This document shows, piece after piece, positions 22,791 through 34,382 of a stretch of DNA of 64,000 nt. The notes below the pieces were generated by a model, which saw only the letters and a list, made by a program, of their open reading frames with translations, did no database searches and was not told the origin of the DNA. This stretch comes from Closterium sp. Naga37s-1. Taxonomy: Eukaryota; Streptophyta; Zygnematophyceae; Desmidiales; Closteriaceae. Within the stretch, counting starts at the first letter, position 1, and each line of letters starts with the position of its first letter. The stretch is from positions 467,501 through 531,500 of the forward strand of contig CANJKZ010000010.1 of NCBI GenBank assembly GCA_947471745.1, written 5' to 3'. The translations under genes and the position numbers were made by a program.

Positions 22791-24508
22791 AACACCCAAC
22801 CCAAGGCATGCACATCACAGGGATGTGCGGATGAAGTCAAGAACTACGGTAGATATGCAAGTTGTGCTAGCAATTAGAGGGTTTTTTTTAGTGTAGGGAT
22901 TAGCGGGTTTACTTGCCTGCTTGCGTTAGGAGGATTTGGTACTATGAGATGAGACTCTGTTAGTGAAATAGTGAGTGGAACTTGGGAAGTGCTGGGTTAA
23001 ATGTTTGTTGGGAGGGGACGAAAGAGGGGGAAAGGGGATGGAGGGACTGGAGCGAGGGCAGTCAGTCGGCCCAGGTGATGGAGTTTGCTGCGTCTGACAT
23101 GGCGCTTCTCGCTCCTGTCTCGTCCACCACTTGCTACCACTCGCCACCGTCACGCTGGAGAATTGGGCGGAAGGGAGAGGGGGAAACAGAATGACGGTAG
23201 TGGGGGATATGGAAGGAATGGGTGCGTGATTTGGTGGGAGCGGAGGGGAGTACGCTCAAAACGATTCGAGTACGAAGTCAGGCAGGGCTGCTCGCAAGGT
23301 GCAAAGCACTAATGTTAGAGCGCAAAGATGACTGGGGGGGGACTGAGATATACATGTGGGGCAAGCCTAGCGAGAGTCAGCCAGTTTGAGTCGTTTGAGT
23401 GTAAATATGTTGAGTAATGTGTTTTCTAGTCGTGTCAAGCTGTGCGCCATTTTTCCCCACACCCTTCCCCACCCCACAAACCTTTCGCTACTGGACTTCC
23501 AACTGTATAACCCAATGCAAATTCAACTTTGCAGCTATTTTATAGTTTTAATCTACGGTTTTCTAATTCTGAAGTGTGCACTTCGCATATACCGGTAGAC
23601 AAATATCCTCCTGCTACCGTTTCAAACATGATTGCAGTGTACTTTCAAGGTGCAGATACTGTCAATGTCGAGTATTTTTTAGCCTCCTGGATTCTGCCGA
23701 AACCGCCTGACAAATTCTTCTCGAGTTCATCCGAACAGACTGACACCACCACCCACCATAGCTTGTCGGACTCAGAAGCTTGTGCTGTGTACTTAGCCAT
23801 TTGAAAGCTATTAGCGGCTCCATTTCCGCTTAACGGCTCTACCTTCCCTAGATACGCACGACGGCCCGTTTCACATTTATTCCCTTTCCTTGCTGTCGCC
23901 TTGTCTGCCCGATTGCTCGCTCGTTCGGATCCTTTTTCCGTGCCTTGCTGGCTTCGCCGTCGTTTCGCCGGCATCGTCTTCGTTTCGCCGGTTTCGTCTT
24001 TGCCTCGCCAATCTCGCCATCGCCTCACCTGGCATGATGGTACCTCCTCACGTGAAATGTCTGTCGCTACACAATGTCACATTGGCTGGGCAAGGCAATC
24101 GTTCCTTACTGTCACAGCCGGTACTACTACTGTCACAGCTCGTGCCATCCGCGTGTCGGTGGGTTCGCGCTGTTGGTGCGCATGGAATAAAGACACGGAC
24201 GACACTATTTCCAGGGAATAGAGCAGCTTGCTCGTTGCATGAAGGCTCCTAGTAGTAATAGCCTCTTTGAGATAGTATTTTCTTGAGGATCGAGATTACT
24301 GGATAAGGACGTTAAGGACCGATTGCCGTAGAATCACGTTAGTCGCGAGCCTTATGTATCAGGCATCTCCTAAGCGGCCTTGTTCTCCTGCCAACCACCT
24401 GAAGATTCTCCTGAAAGCTGACATCCTCACCGTCAGCCTGACAGCCTGACACCCATCGTCCCTCCAGCGTCACATGTGCACTGAGGCTTCGTAAAAGTGA
24501 CTCAGTTC

Positions 24509-24520
24509 TGAGGCGCCTCA
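24509..24520. repeat. Palindrome TGAGGCGCCTCA between direct repeats
   Basis: A perfect 12-bp palindrome with centre GCGC, followed by AAA. Flanked by imperfect direct repeats 24460-24506 and 24531-24577 (ccctccagcgtcacatg...gaggcttcgtaaaagtg). Confidence 0.85.
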
Positions 24521-24638
24521 AAACTAGACTCCCTCCAGCGTCACATGCACACCGAGGCTTCGTAAAAGTGGTTCAGTCGCCAAAATCGTGATACTCTCCA
24601 GGAGTCGCAGGATTCGGTCGCGGACCAACATACAAGTC

Positions 24639-27600
24639 ATGAGGCAGCAAGTGCAGCAGATCATGCAACGACATCGCGAGGTGTCGCGACGCCAGCACAA
24701 TGATCGTCAGCGCAATGACCGTCAGCGCAATGACCGTCAGCGCAATGACCGTCAGCGCAATGACCGTCAGCGCAATGACCATCAGCGCGCTTTTGACCTC
24801 CTATTTTTCCTGCTTCTTGTTGCTGCACCATCTACTGCAGTGGCATCAGCAGCAGCGGTAGCAGGAGCAGCGGCATCAGTAGTACCTGCAGCAGGAACCC
24901 GTGAAAAGGCCACTGAAATCAGTCTGCCTCTCCCAGAACCCGTTATCCGTGCGGCTGCAACCCCCGTTTTCAAGAGTTCATCGCTTGAATCGCCTGACAT
25001 CGCAGGATTCAACAACGCACCCAGCTTTCCAGCTTTTGTTGATGGGATTCGTGAAATGAGAGGGGCTCATCACAACAAAGGGATTCATAACACCAAAGGA
25101 GACAGCAGGGAGGTTCATCCCACCAAAAGTGTTCATTCCGTCCTGAGGGTCCATGACCCCAGAGCAATTCATCACAATCACACCAACGCAGTTCACACCG
25201 GTGCCGGAAAGTCGAATCAACGGCTGAGTAGGCTCCCTCGGGGATGGCCAGGCATCAGGAAGAGGCCACGTGGATCCAGCCAATGTGCACGCGCCACGTC
25301 ATCAGGAAAATCGTTGCTGCCGCTGCTGCGACTGCAGAAGATAAGGAGAGGCAAGGGGAAGTGTGGCAGGGGACGGAGGGGGAGGGGCAAGGGCGAGAGA
25401 AGCAGGGGTGGGAGGAAGAGTAAGGTCAGCATGGGGATGGGAGACAGGAGGGGGGGAAGCGGACACAATTCATCAGCAAAACCACCTGCTCCGATCACAC
25501 CTAGTCAGAAACCACCTGCTCCGATCACTCCTGGTCAGAAACCACCTGGTCAGAAACCACCTGGTCAGAAACCTTCTACTGGATCAAGTCCACCTGCTAG
25601 TCCAGATTCACCTGGGGAATCACCTGGCCGCCACGTCAGCATGCGGTCGAATCAAGATGCGCCACAACAGGCAGCAACAGGCAGCAGTAACACGTCAGAC
25701 AAGGACACGACTGTAGCGCCGTTACCAGCTGTAGCGCCATTTCCGGCTGTAGCGCCTGGTGGTGCTGATGGTGCTCCAGAGGCAGCAACAGCAGAAACAG
25801 CAGTAGCAGCAGCAGCAACGTCGCCTGCTGCGCCCCCAGCTGCTCCCCAACAGCCTCCCAAGCCCAAGTACTTCCTCGAGATGGGCAAGATCCGCGTGAG
25901 TGGGAGGGGATGGAGCGCGTGAGTGGTGGGATGGGGGTCCGGGTGAGTGGGAAAGATGGGGATCAGGTCAGGTAGAGAAATGTCTCGTGCTGCGGTTTCT
26001 CCCCCTCCAGCTGCTCCCCAGCAGCCCAAGCCCAAGTACTTCATCGAGATGGGCAAGATCCGCGTGAGTGGGCGGGTGGATGGGGGTCCGCATGTGTGGG
26101 GGTAAGAGGATAAGGTAGGGCAATATCTGGTGCTCCTGGATCTGCCGCTGCTGCTCCCCAACAGCCCACACCCAAGTGCTTCCTGGAGATGTTCAAGATC
26201 CGGGTGAGTTGGGGGGGGATGGGGGTCCGCGTCAGTGTGGAAATGGGATAAGGTAGGGAAATATCTGGTGCTGCTCCCTAACAGCCCAAGCCCAAGTGCT
26301 TCCTCAAGATGGGCAAGATCCGCGTGAGTTGGGGGGGGGGATGGGGGTCCTTGTGAGTGGGGGGGAGGATGGAGGTCCGTGTCAGTGGGGGGAGGATGGG
26401 GGTGGGATTGACAGCTATGTGTAGCTGCTGCTGGTCCCCTTGCTGCATACCAGCAAGGAGACCATCTCCTTGCTTCTTGCTCTTCATCCTGCTGCCATCA
26501 CCCAACCCCACCCCCCCACCCAATCACGCCCCCAGGTGTCAGGGATCCACACCGCTCTGACTCATTATAAGACAATCCTTTACATTCTTCTCTCTGCTAC
26601 ATGTAGCTGTTGACTTCTGTGTTGCTCTCTGCTGCTCTGTGCTGCCTTCGCCCCACAGGTGTCAGGGATCCACACTGCTCTGACTCATTATAAGACGATC
26701 CTTTAGTTGCTTGTATCTGCCACGTGTAGCTGTTGACTTCTGTGTTGCCCTCTGCTGCCCTCTGCTGCTCTGTGCTGCCTTCAACCCTCCAGGTGTCAGG
26801 TATCCACACTGCTCTGACTCATTATAAGACGACCTTCTCCTGCTGCCATCACCTTCAACCCCTCCCCCCCACCCAATCACGACCCCAGGTGTCAGGGATC
26901 CACACTGCTCTGACTCATTATAAGACAATCCTTTACATCGACCGCACGGACGTCAGCAACACCTATGCCAAGCTCCCAAACGGAAGGGTGAGAGGATTTG
27001 CTCGCGCCAGTGCTCTGTCTGCTGTTTGTGTCTCATATGCACCAGAGCAGAGCAGACAGACTGTAGCAGGTCTCATTCATTCGGATTAGCAGAGAGTTTA
27101 AGCAATTTTGGAGGTGCTTTCTAGTTTGTCTCATATTCTCCAGAGTGGTAGGTTTTTTACCGTAACAGGTCTAAGGTGTAGGAGGATTGTAACGGGTGAC
27201 TGTAACAGGTGTGGGACTGTAACAGGTGTAGGACTGTAAGAGGTATAAGCAGGTCTTATCTGAAAACACGTTGAGACTCACTAAGTAAGCTCTGTCTGTC
27301 TGTTGGTCCGTCCGCCTGCCTGTCTGTCCCTCCGGACGTCAATTCTACTATCTGCTTTCAAGGCCATCGGATCCCCCCACATCCCGAACTAACTCCTTCC
27401 CTCCCTCGCTCCCTTTCTCCCTCCCTCCTTCCCGCCCTCCTCACTCACTCACCCGCTCGCTCCCTCCCCCGCTCCCTCCCTTCCTCACTCCGCCATCCCT
27501 CCCTCCCTCCCTTGCACCCTCCCTCGCTCTCCGTTCAGACGGCGTATGCAGAGGAGTACAGCTTCGAAACGGGGTCGCTCAGGGCTCTGGACGTCAAGTC

Positions 27601-28854
27601 AGTCATATCATTATCTGTCTCTTCCCCCCTCCACCCTCCCCCCACCTCACCTCCCTCCCACTCCCACCGTTCAGGCGGCTTACGCTGAGGATTACAGCTT
27701 CGATACGAGGTCGCTCAGGGCTCTGGGCGTTTAAGTCCACGTTCTGCTCTTCCCCCCCCTCTTCATCCCCACCTCCCTACCTCACTCCCTCCGTTCAGAC
27801 GGCGTATGCAGAGGAGTACATCTTTGAAACGGGGTCGCTCAGGGCTCTGGACGTCAAGTCACCCAGTCACTAATAGCCTCTGTCTCTTCTCCCCTCCACC
27901 CCCCCCCCCCCCCCCATTTCCTCTTTCAGACGGCGTATGCAGAGGAGTACAGCTTTGAAACGGGGTCGCTTAGGGCTCTGGACGTCAAGTCTAATGTCTT
28001 CTGTTCCTTTCCCCCATCCCCACCTCCCCCCTCCGCACGCACGCCGTTCAGACGGCGTATGCAGAGGAGTACAGCTTTGAAACGGGCTCGCTCAGGGCTC
28101 TGGACGTAAAGTCCAATGTCTTCTGTTCCTTTCCCCCATCCCCACCTCTCCTTTTCCCCCCCACATGCACACCCTTCAGACGGCTTATGCGGAAGAGTAC
28201 AGCTTTGAAACGGGGTCGGTCAGGGCTTTGGACGTCAAGTCAAACGTCTTCTGCTCTGCAGGTACGTGCCGGTCAACGATAGTCAACGATGGTCAACGCT
28301 GGACAATTCTGGAAAATGCTCGTCAGTGTTGGTCAAGTGGTCAATGCTGGTCAATGCCATAGACCCATTTGGTCGCCTGATCAGCATCGGAGGCACATCA
28401 GACGCCAATGCCACCAACCTGGCCGACCCTCTGCTGTGTGATGTTCTCATTCTCACCACCCCAACCCTCCTTCCCCAACCTCACCAGGAGCCATAGACCC
28501 CTACGGTCAGCTGATCAGCATCGGAGGCACATCAGACGCCAATGCCACCAACCTGGCCGACCCTCTCCTCGATGGAGCTGCCTCTCTGCCTCTCTCCTCC
28601 CCCCCTCTCTCGCCCCACCAGGAGCCATCGACCCATACGGTCGGCTGTTCAGCATCGGCGGCACATCAGACGCCAATGCCACCAACCTGGCCGACCCTCT
28701 CCTTGACGGAGCTGCCTCCATCCGCTCCTTCTCGCCCTGCCCCCCTGCCACTAGTGGCGCTGGTACCCCTGCTGCTGCCGCTACTGCCAATAGCAGCAGC
28801 AGCAGCGGCGGCAGCAGCAGCAACAACGGCAACACCAGCAGCGGCGGCGGCGGC

Positions 28855-28890
<36 letters not shown>

Positions 28891-31800
28891 GGGGGGTGTG
28901 ATTTCTCCCTGGTGGGTCAAATGACCTCCAAGCGGTGGTACCCCACGGCCCAGCTCTTACCAGACGGGCGTCCAACCCTCCCATTCCCCTGCTCCGCGGT
29001 CCACAACCCTCCAGGCAACTACAAGCTCCGCTTTCTGGAAGAGACGCTTCCCTACAACCTCTACCCCTTCGTGCATCTGCTGCCTTCTGGTCATCTGTTT
29101 ATATTCGCGGGGCAGCGGGCGATCCTGCTTAACTACACAACCAACACAGTACGCTGAACCACACTGGATCTCACTTGGCCGTACTGAACCCCACTGAACC
29201 ACGGTGAACCACTTTGAATCTCGACTAGGTGCACGGTGGGTGGTGTGTTGCCCTTTACCCGTTTGTGCACTTGCTTAAAACAGAGCATCTGTTTATATTC
29301 GCGGGGCAACAGGCAATCCTCCTAAACCACACCACTGATTGAGTACACACTGAACTGCACTGAACCACCCTGTCACAGCTCCTCTCCCTCTCTCATCTCT
29401 CCCTCCCTCACTCCAACCCCATCGTTCCTACCTCATGCTTTGGCCCCCCCAATATCAACATCTTCCACTCCTACCCTGTCACCGGCTCCTCGTCTTTCCA
29501 CTTCTCTCCTCTTCTCTCCTCTTCTCCCCCTCCCATCTCTCTCAGGTGTACCGCACTCTTCCTCCTCCTCTCGACGTATCCCGCTTCGGCCCTGCCAACA
29601 CCAACATCTTTCGCTCCTACCCTGTCACCGGATCTTCCGCCATGCTACAACTCTCCTCAGGTATTTCCCCCTTCACACCTGTGCTACAGCCTCTCGGTGC
29701 CAAAGCCTTTCTGTGGTACAGCCGTTCACCAGTATGTGTCGTGGCACTAAAACTCAAAACGTTTTGTCTCGCAAATAAGTCCCAGATTTATCCTTCCGTT
29801 ACCAGCTGACGGGTACACGCCCAGGATTCTATCTGTGGGGTCAGCAGCAGCAGCAGCCAGCAATGAAACCATCACCGCCTCCTCCCCTTCCCTCTGGCCA
29901 GATAGTAACAACCCCTTCCCATCCCCCTGTTTCATTTGTGGGGACAGCAACAGCAGCGCAGACCCAGCGAGCTGGGACAACCGCAGGGGGCCGTGCCTTG
30001 GGTGTGCGGGTGCATGCAATACTCAACCTCCCATCCCCACTCCATCCCCGTCTCCATCTCCCCTTCTCCCCCTCTCCCATTCCCAGCTGACGGGTACACG
30101 CCCAGGATTCTCATATGCGGGGGCAGCAGCAGCAGTGCTGACCTCACTAACCGGGACAACCGCACAGGGGCGTGCCTTGGGTGTGCGACCCCTGCCACAG
30201 CCACGTGTGGGCTCATTGCTCCCATGGATGCCAACCCCACGTGGACCTACGAGATCATGCCTGTGGCACGGTGAGTGCCGTTTCAACTCCCTTTGTTCTT
30301 CTTCTTCTTCTGCTCCCTGGTGCATGCCAGCTAGAGAGTGCCTTGGCTTGGGTGTGCCGCCCCTGCCACAGCCACGTGTGGGCTCATTGCGCCCATGGAC
30401 CCCAACCCCACGTGGACCTACGAGGTCATGCCCGTTGCTCGGTGAGTGCACAGATTGTGCCCCATTGAGTGCACAAATCCCCTGCCACAAGCAAGCGTGT
30501 AGGCACTGAATGAGGTGCCCCTTGCCTTGGGTGTGCTTGGCCCTGCCACAGCCACGTGTGGGCTCATTGCGCCCATGGATGCCACCCCTACATGGACCTA
30601 CGAGATCATGCCCGTGTCCCGGTGAGTGCCGCTTCAACTCCCTCGGTTCTGCTTCTTCTGCTCGCTCGTGCCTCCCTGCGAGAGTGTTCCTTCCCTTGGG
30701 GGTGTGTCGCCCCTGCCACAGCCACGTGTGGGCTCATTGCGCCCATGGATGCCACCCCTACATGGACCTACGGGATCATGCCTGTGGCACGGTGAGTGCT
30801 GCATAGGGTAGGTGCGTGTGAGTGTCTACGTGTGAGTGAGGCGTGCCTTGGGTGTGCGGCCCCTGCCACGGCCACGTGTGGGCTCATTGCGCCCATGGAT
30901 GCCAACCCTACGTGGACCTACGAGATCATGCCTGTTGCACGGTGGGTGCTGCAGTCCCTCTGCCTGCCCTTCCTGGCCGTGTGTGTGCTCTGCGAGCGTC
31001 AGAGCACAGTCTTGCATGAGCAGTGGCCCCTGCCACAGCCACGTGTGGGCTCATCGCGCCCATGGACTCTAACCCCACGTGGACCTACGAGATCATGCCC
31101 GCTGCACGGTTAGTGCACAAGCACCCTGCCACGAGCAAGAGCTTTAGCAGTGAGTGAGGTGCTTTGCCTTGGGTGTGTTGCCCCTGCCACAGCCACGTGT
31201 GGGCTCATTGCTCCCATGGATTCTAACCCTACATGGATCATGGACCTACGAGATCATGCCCGTTGCGCGGTGAGCACTTTCTCGTGCCTCCTCGTTCTGC
31301 TTCCTCTGCTCGCTCGTGCCTGCGTGTGAGCGTGCCTTGCCTTGGGTGTTGCTCGGTGAGCGCATAAGCTTTGCGGTCCTTCCTTGGCCTTCCTGGCCCC
31401 ATGCGTGCTGCGTGGTTGCCTGCAAGAGTACCTTGCCTTGCCTTGCCTGCCTTTGGTGAGTGCGGCCCCTGCCACAGCCACGTGTGGGATCATTGCTCCC
31501 ATGGACGCCAACTTTGACAAAGAGATTCATTCCCCCTTCCCCCTCCCACTTCCTCACCCTTCCCCCGCCGCCTCTCCTTCCGACCCTGAGCAGTGTCATG
31601 CCAGATGCCGTGCTCCTATTGGACGGCACGGTCCTGATCTGCAACGGAGGCAGGAGAGGATTCCAGGGGCTGAAGCAGTCATATGCTGGAGGGGACGTGA
31701 GGACTCCAGTCATCTACACTCCCTCTAACCCTCCTGGCAAGCGGTGAGAACCCACCAATCCTTGGGTTCTACTGATCAGGTGGTTGCGCAATAGAGTGCT

Positions 31801-34004
31801 CGCATAGGAGGGAGGCAGGCAGGCAGGCAGGAGGGGCTTTCAGGGGCTGAAGCAGACGTACGCTGGAGGGGACGTGAGGACACCCACCATCTACACTCCC
31901 TCTAACCCTCCTGGCAAGCGGTAGGTTGCCCTGTGTACAGTAGGAGGGAGGGGATCAAGAGGGGCTTTCAGGGGCTGAAGCAGTCATACGGTGGAGGGGA
32001 CGTGAGGACTCCTGTCATCTACACTCCCTCTAACCCTCCTGGCAAGCGGTAGGTTGCCCTGTGTACAGTAGGAGGGAGGGGATCAAGAGGGGCTTTCAGG
32101 GGCTGAAGCAGTCATACGGTGGAGGGGACGTGAGGACTCCTGTCATCTACACTCCCTCTAACCCTCCTGGCAAGCGGTGAGAACCCACCAATTCTTGGCT
32201 TCTACTGATCAGGTGGTTGCGAATAGAGTGCTCGTGTAGGAGGGGGGCTTTCAGAGGCTGAAGCAGTCGTACGCTGGAGGGGACGTGAGGACACCCTTCA
32301 TCTATACTCCCTCTAATTTTCCCGGCAAGCGCTAGGTTGCTTTTTGTAGCGTGGGTGGTCCTACAGTAGAGTGCTCGTGGAGAGGGAGGAGGCAGGAGGG
32401 TTTTTCAGAGGCTGAAGCAGACGTATGCTGGAGGGTGTAACGGTTCTTCCAGATCTCATTCTATCCCCTCCCTCTTCCCACAGCTTCTGGCAGGTGCCGG
32501 AATCGAGTCGCTATGCCCGCATGTGCCACTCCTCTGCAGTCCTCTGCCCTGCTGCACTGCTGCTCTGCTCTCTTTCGTTCTGATAAATGTGGCACGAACC
32601 CCACTTTCTCCTTCCCCCTTTGTACAGTTTCTGGCAGGTGCCGGAATCGAGTCGCTATGCCCGCATGTACCACTCATCTGCACTCCTCTGCACTCCTGCT
32701 CTGCTGCTCGAGACCTCATTCTATCCCCTCCCTCTTCCCACAGCTTCTGGCAGGTGCCGGAATCGAGTCGCTGTGCTCGCATGTGCCACTCCTCTGCACT
32801 CCTCTGCCCTGCTGCACTGCTGCTCTGCTCTCTTTCGTTCTGATGAATGTGGCACAAACCCCACTTTCTCCTTTCCCCCTTTGTTCAGCTTCTGGCAGGT
32901 GCCAGAGTCAAGCCGCTATGCCCGCATGTACCATTCTTCCGCACTGCTTCTCTGGGATGGCTCGGTTTTAATTTCCGGGTCTAATCCCAACGATCGCCTC
33001 ACCACCAGGGGAACTTACCCTACTCAATTTGCTGTTGACCGGTTCGCCCCGCCGTATCTGCAATGGGGGGTACCCAGAAACGTGCTGTGGAAGGTGAGGA
33101 GGAAGAGAGGGGAGGTTGTGGGGAAGGGAGGTTGTGGGGAGTGGGGGTTGACAGGAGTCCTCACGTCCCCTCCACCGTATGACTGCTTCAGCCCCTGAAA
33201 GCCCCTCTTGATCCCCTTTCAAGGGTAGACAGGGCAAAGTCTCCATTCTCGGTTGACCGATTTGGCCTGCCGTATCTGCATGGGGGGTATCCAGGAATTT
33301 GCTGTGGAATGTGAGAAGGGAGGGAGAAATAGGAGGGGGTTGGGGGCTGTGGGGAATGGGAGGGGGCTGTAGAGGAGGGGGGGGGAGGGGGAGTTAGGGC
33401 AGAGTCTTGATTCGCCGTTGACCGGTTCGCCCCGCTATATCTGCTGTCGTGCAATGCCCACCGTGCCAATAACCACTCTCTCTCTCCCTCCCTTCACTTT
33501 CTACCCTCCAAGTACCCACTACCATCACTTTAAATTCCCGGTTGACCGGTTCGCCCCGCTATATCTGCCGTCGTGCAATGCCCACCGTACCAATAACCAC
33601 TCTATCTCATCTCTCCCTCCCTTTCTACCCTCCAGGTACCTGCTACCATTGCTTTAAATTCCCTCTTCTCAGTCCGGCTCAACACGACTGTAATCACTCC
33701 CCCATCACTACCCCGTCTGATCAATCGCTTTCGAGCCGTTCTTGTCCATCCGGGGTTTTCCACACACAGCCAACGCATGGGTATGCGTAACGTGTTGCTC
33801 GATATATCAGCAGTCTGGATTTCGCCGGACAATCAAACTGTTACGGCTGCAATAAGAGCGCCGCCCAATAGCAGCATTGCGCCGCCCAGTATTTATTGGT
33901 TGCATATATTAGATCAAGGTGGTTATCGCGATGCAAATGGAGCATGGGTGCCTGGGAAGTGGGTTCCCAATTTGGAAGGTCAGCCTTTGAGGCTAGTCAA
34001 GTAA
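24639..34004 (+). CDS. Glyoxal/galactose-oxidase-like copper radical oxidase (GLOX)
   Basis: AA5-type copper radical oxidase that oxidises an aldehyde or alcohol with production of H2O2, probably secreted or at the wall. Inferred exons, all in phase: 24639-25895, 26889-26987, 28180-28261, 28622-29149, 29546-29660, 30087-30270, 31594-31743, 32889-33093, 33636-34004. All copper/radical ligands are visible: Cys in NVFCSAG (codon 28252), Tyr in KRWYPT (28939), the Tyr-His pair in RMYHSS (32929-32934), and the C-terminal His in FSTHSQ (33765). Family blocks present: YNLYPFVHLLPSGHLFIFAG, DGTVLICNGG, WDGSVLISGSNPND. The kelch stretch expected after LLPDGR seems shortened. The N-terminal 400 residues are unusual: HNDRQRND repeats, a hydrophobic LLFFLLLVAAPSTAVASA segment that may be a signal anchor, a His-rich part and an extensin-like KPPAPITP/QKPPG part. 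The start is the first in-frame ATG; an upstream exon is possible. Confidence 0.85.
24697..24788 (+). repeat. 15-bp coding repeat (cagcgcaatgaccgt)
   Basis: About six tandem units give the HNDRQRNDRQRND stretch just before the hydrophobic segment of the oxidase N-terminus. Confidence 0.9.
26010..26835 (+). repeat. Echoes of oxidase exons 1 and 2
   Basis: 3'-boundary copies of exon 1 (PKPKYFLEMGKIR plus GTGAGT donor) lie at 26011-26063, 26150-26205 and 26275-26325. 5'-boundary copies of exon 2 (acceptor plus VSGIHTALTHYKTI) lie at 26537-26590, 26659-26704 and 26794-26835, before the full exon at 26889. Both boundary types therefore meet inside one intron, each nearest its own exon. Confidence 0.9.
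27538..28145 (+). repeat. Echoes of oxidase exon 3
   Basis: Five copies of TAYAEEYSFETGSVRALDVK start after 'ttcag' near 27540, 27676, 27800, 27931 and 28052. The complete exon is at 28180. The upstream copies lack an in-phase NVFCSAG end, so they miss the catalytic Cys and donor. Spacing is about 120-135 bp. Confidence 0.9.
28355..28590 (+). repeat. Echoes of oxidase exon 4 start
   Basis: Copies of AIDPYGRLFSIGGTSDANAT lie at about 28357-28437 and 28491-28575, before the full exon at 28622. They end within LADPLL. Confidence 0.85.
29253..30012 (+). repeat. Echoes around oxidase exons 4, 5 and 6
   Basis: A 3'-part echo of exon 4 (YPFVHLL...LFIFAGQQAILL) lies at 29253-29330. A copy of FGPANTNIFRSYPVTGSS lies at 29437-29495, before exon 5. 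5'-part copies of exon 6 lie at about 29808-29860 and 29935-30012 (CGGSSSS-like, AGTTAGGRALGVRV frame). Confidence 0.75.
30335..31520 (+). repeat. Seven echoes of the end of oxidase exon 6
   Basis: Copies of the segment reading CLGCA.PATATCGLIAPMDANPTWTYEIMPVAR lie at about 30340-30441, 30530-30621, 30700-30791, 30843-30941, 31024-31109, 31165-31270 and 31465-31520. Nearly all keep the GTGAGT-type donor. Spacing is about 145-190 bp. The complete exon precedes them (30087-30270), so these are downstream, donor-type echoes. Confidence 0.9.
31830..32437 (+). repeat. Echoes of oxidase exon 7 end
   Basis: Copies of RGFQGLKQSYAGGDVRTPVIY...PPGKR lie at 31834-31921, 31966-32049, 32090-32177 and 32245-32334, with a truncated one at 32398-32437. 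The 31930-32050 and 32051-32177 copies are nearly identical over 120 bp, so that duplication is young. Confidence 0.9.
32484..32850 (+). repeat. Echoes of oxidase exon 8 start
   Basis: Copies of the acceptor plus FWQVPESSRYARM(Y/C)HSSAL start at about 32484, 32629 and 32744. The complete exon starts at 32889. Two echoes carry Cys instead of the radical-site Tyr (CHSSAL). Confidence 0.9.
33165..33595 (+). repeat. Echoes around oxidase exons 8 and 9, one inverted scrap
   Basis: Copies of TVDRFAPPYL/RYICC lie at about 33250-33300, 33414-33470 and 33538-33595. A 'gtacccactaccatcac' copy of the exon 9 start lies at about 33511-33537. A reverse-complement scrap of exon 7 (gtcctcacgtcccctccacc...gcccctgaaagcccctcttg) lies at 33155-33210. 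Confidence 0.75.
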
Positions 34005-34382
34005 TTGAGAGAGTTTGACACTACTAGCTGCATTATTGAAAAGAAATCTTCATCTGGCATGGGTGCGTTCTTATTGGGATAATTGCTGACAGTACCATTC
34101 TTGCATGTTCTCGTGTTTTTAGCCTGCACATTCGTAACAAATATATGTTTTCTACTGCAAATGGTCTCTAATATTCGTGAATTACCCTATACCGGGTACC
34201 TCTCCCCCCATCCATCCAACCTCTCCCTCCCTACATTCTTCGATCTGGTGTCTCTCCACCAAATCCTTCAAATCCGTCGAATCCTTCGAATCTGTCACAT
34301 TCTCGGAATTCCTACCTTCCTTGGGATTGCCGACAGACTGATCAGCTTCTAGGACTCTGCTGTTCTTCCAGCGGCAGCAGCT
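34005..34382. other. Short intergenic gap, oxidase 3' UTR and OST1 promoter
   Basis: 378 bp without a coding signal. It must hold the oxidase 3' end and the OST1 promoter/5' UTR. A short 'aatccttcaaatccgtcgaatccttcgaatc' near-repeat lies at 34262-34292. Confidence 0.5.

Larger units (their letters stand above)
22648..24638. other. Intergenic region, no supported gene
   Basis: Holds the zinc-finger 3' UTR, lower-complexity sequence and short open frames without family features. 'Ttcgccgg/tcgtcttcg' variants repeat at about 23945-24015. A 47-bp direct repeat (24460-24506, 24531-24577) flanks a palindrome at 24509. The oxidase promoter should lie near its right end. Confidence 0.5.
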
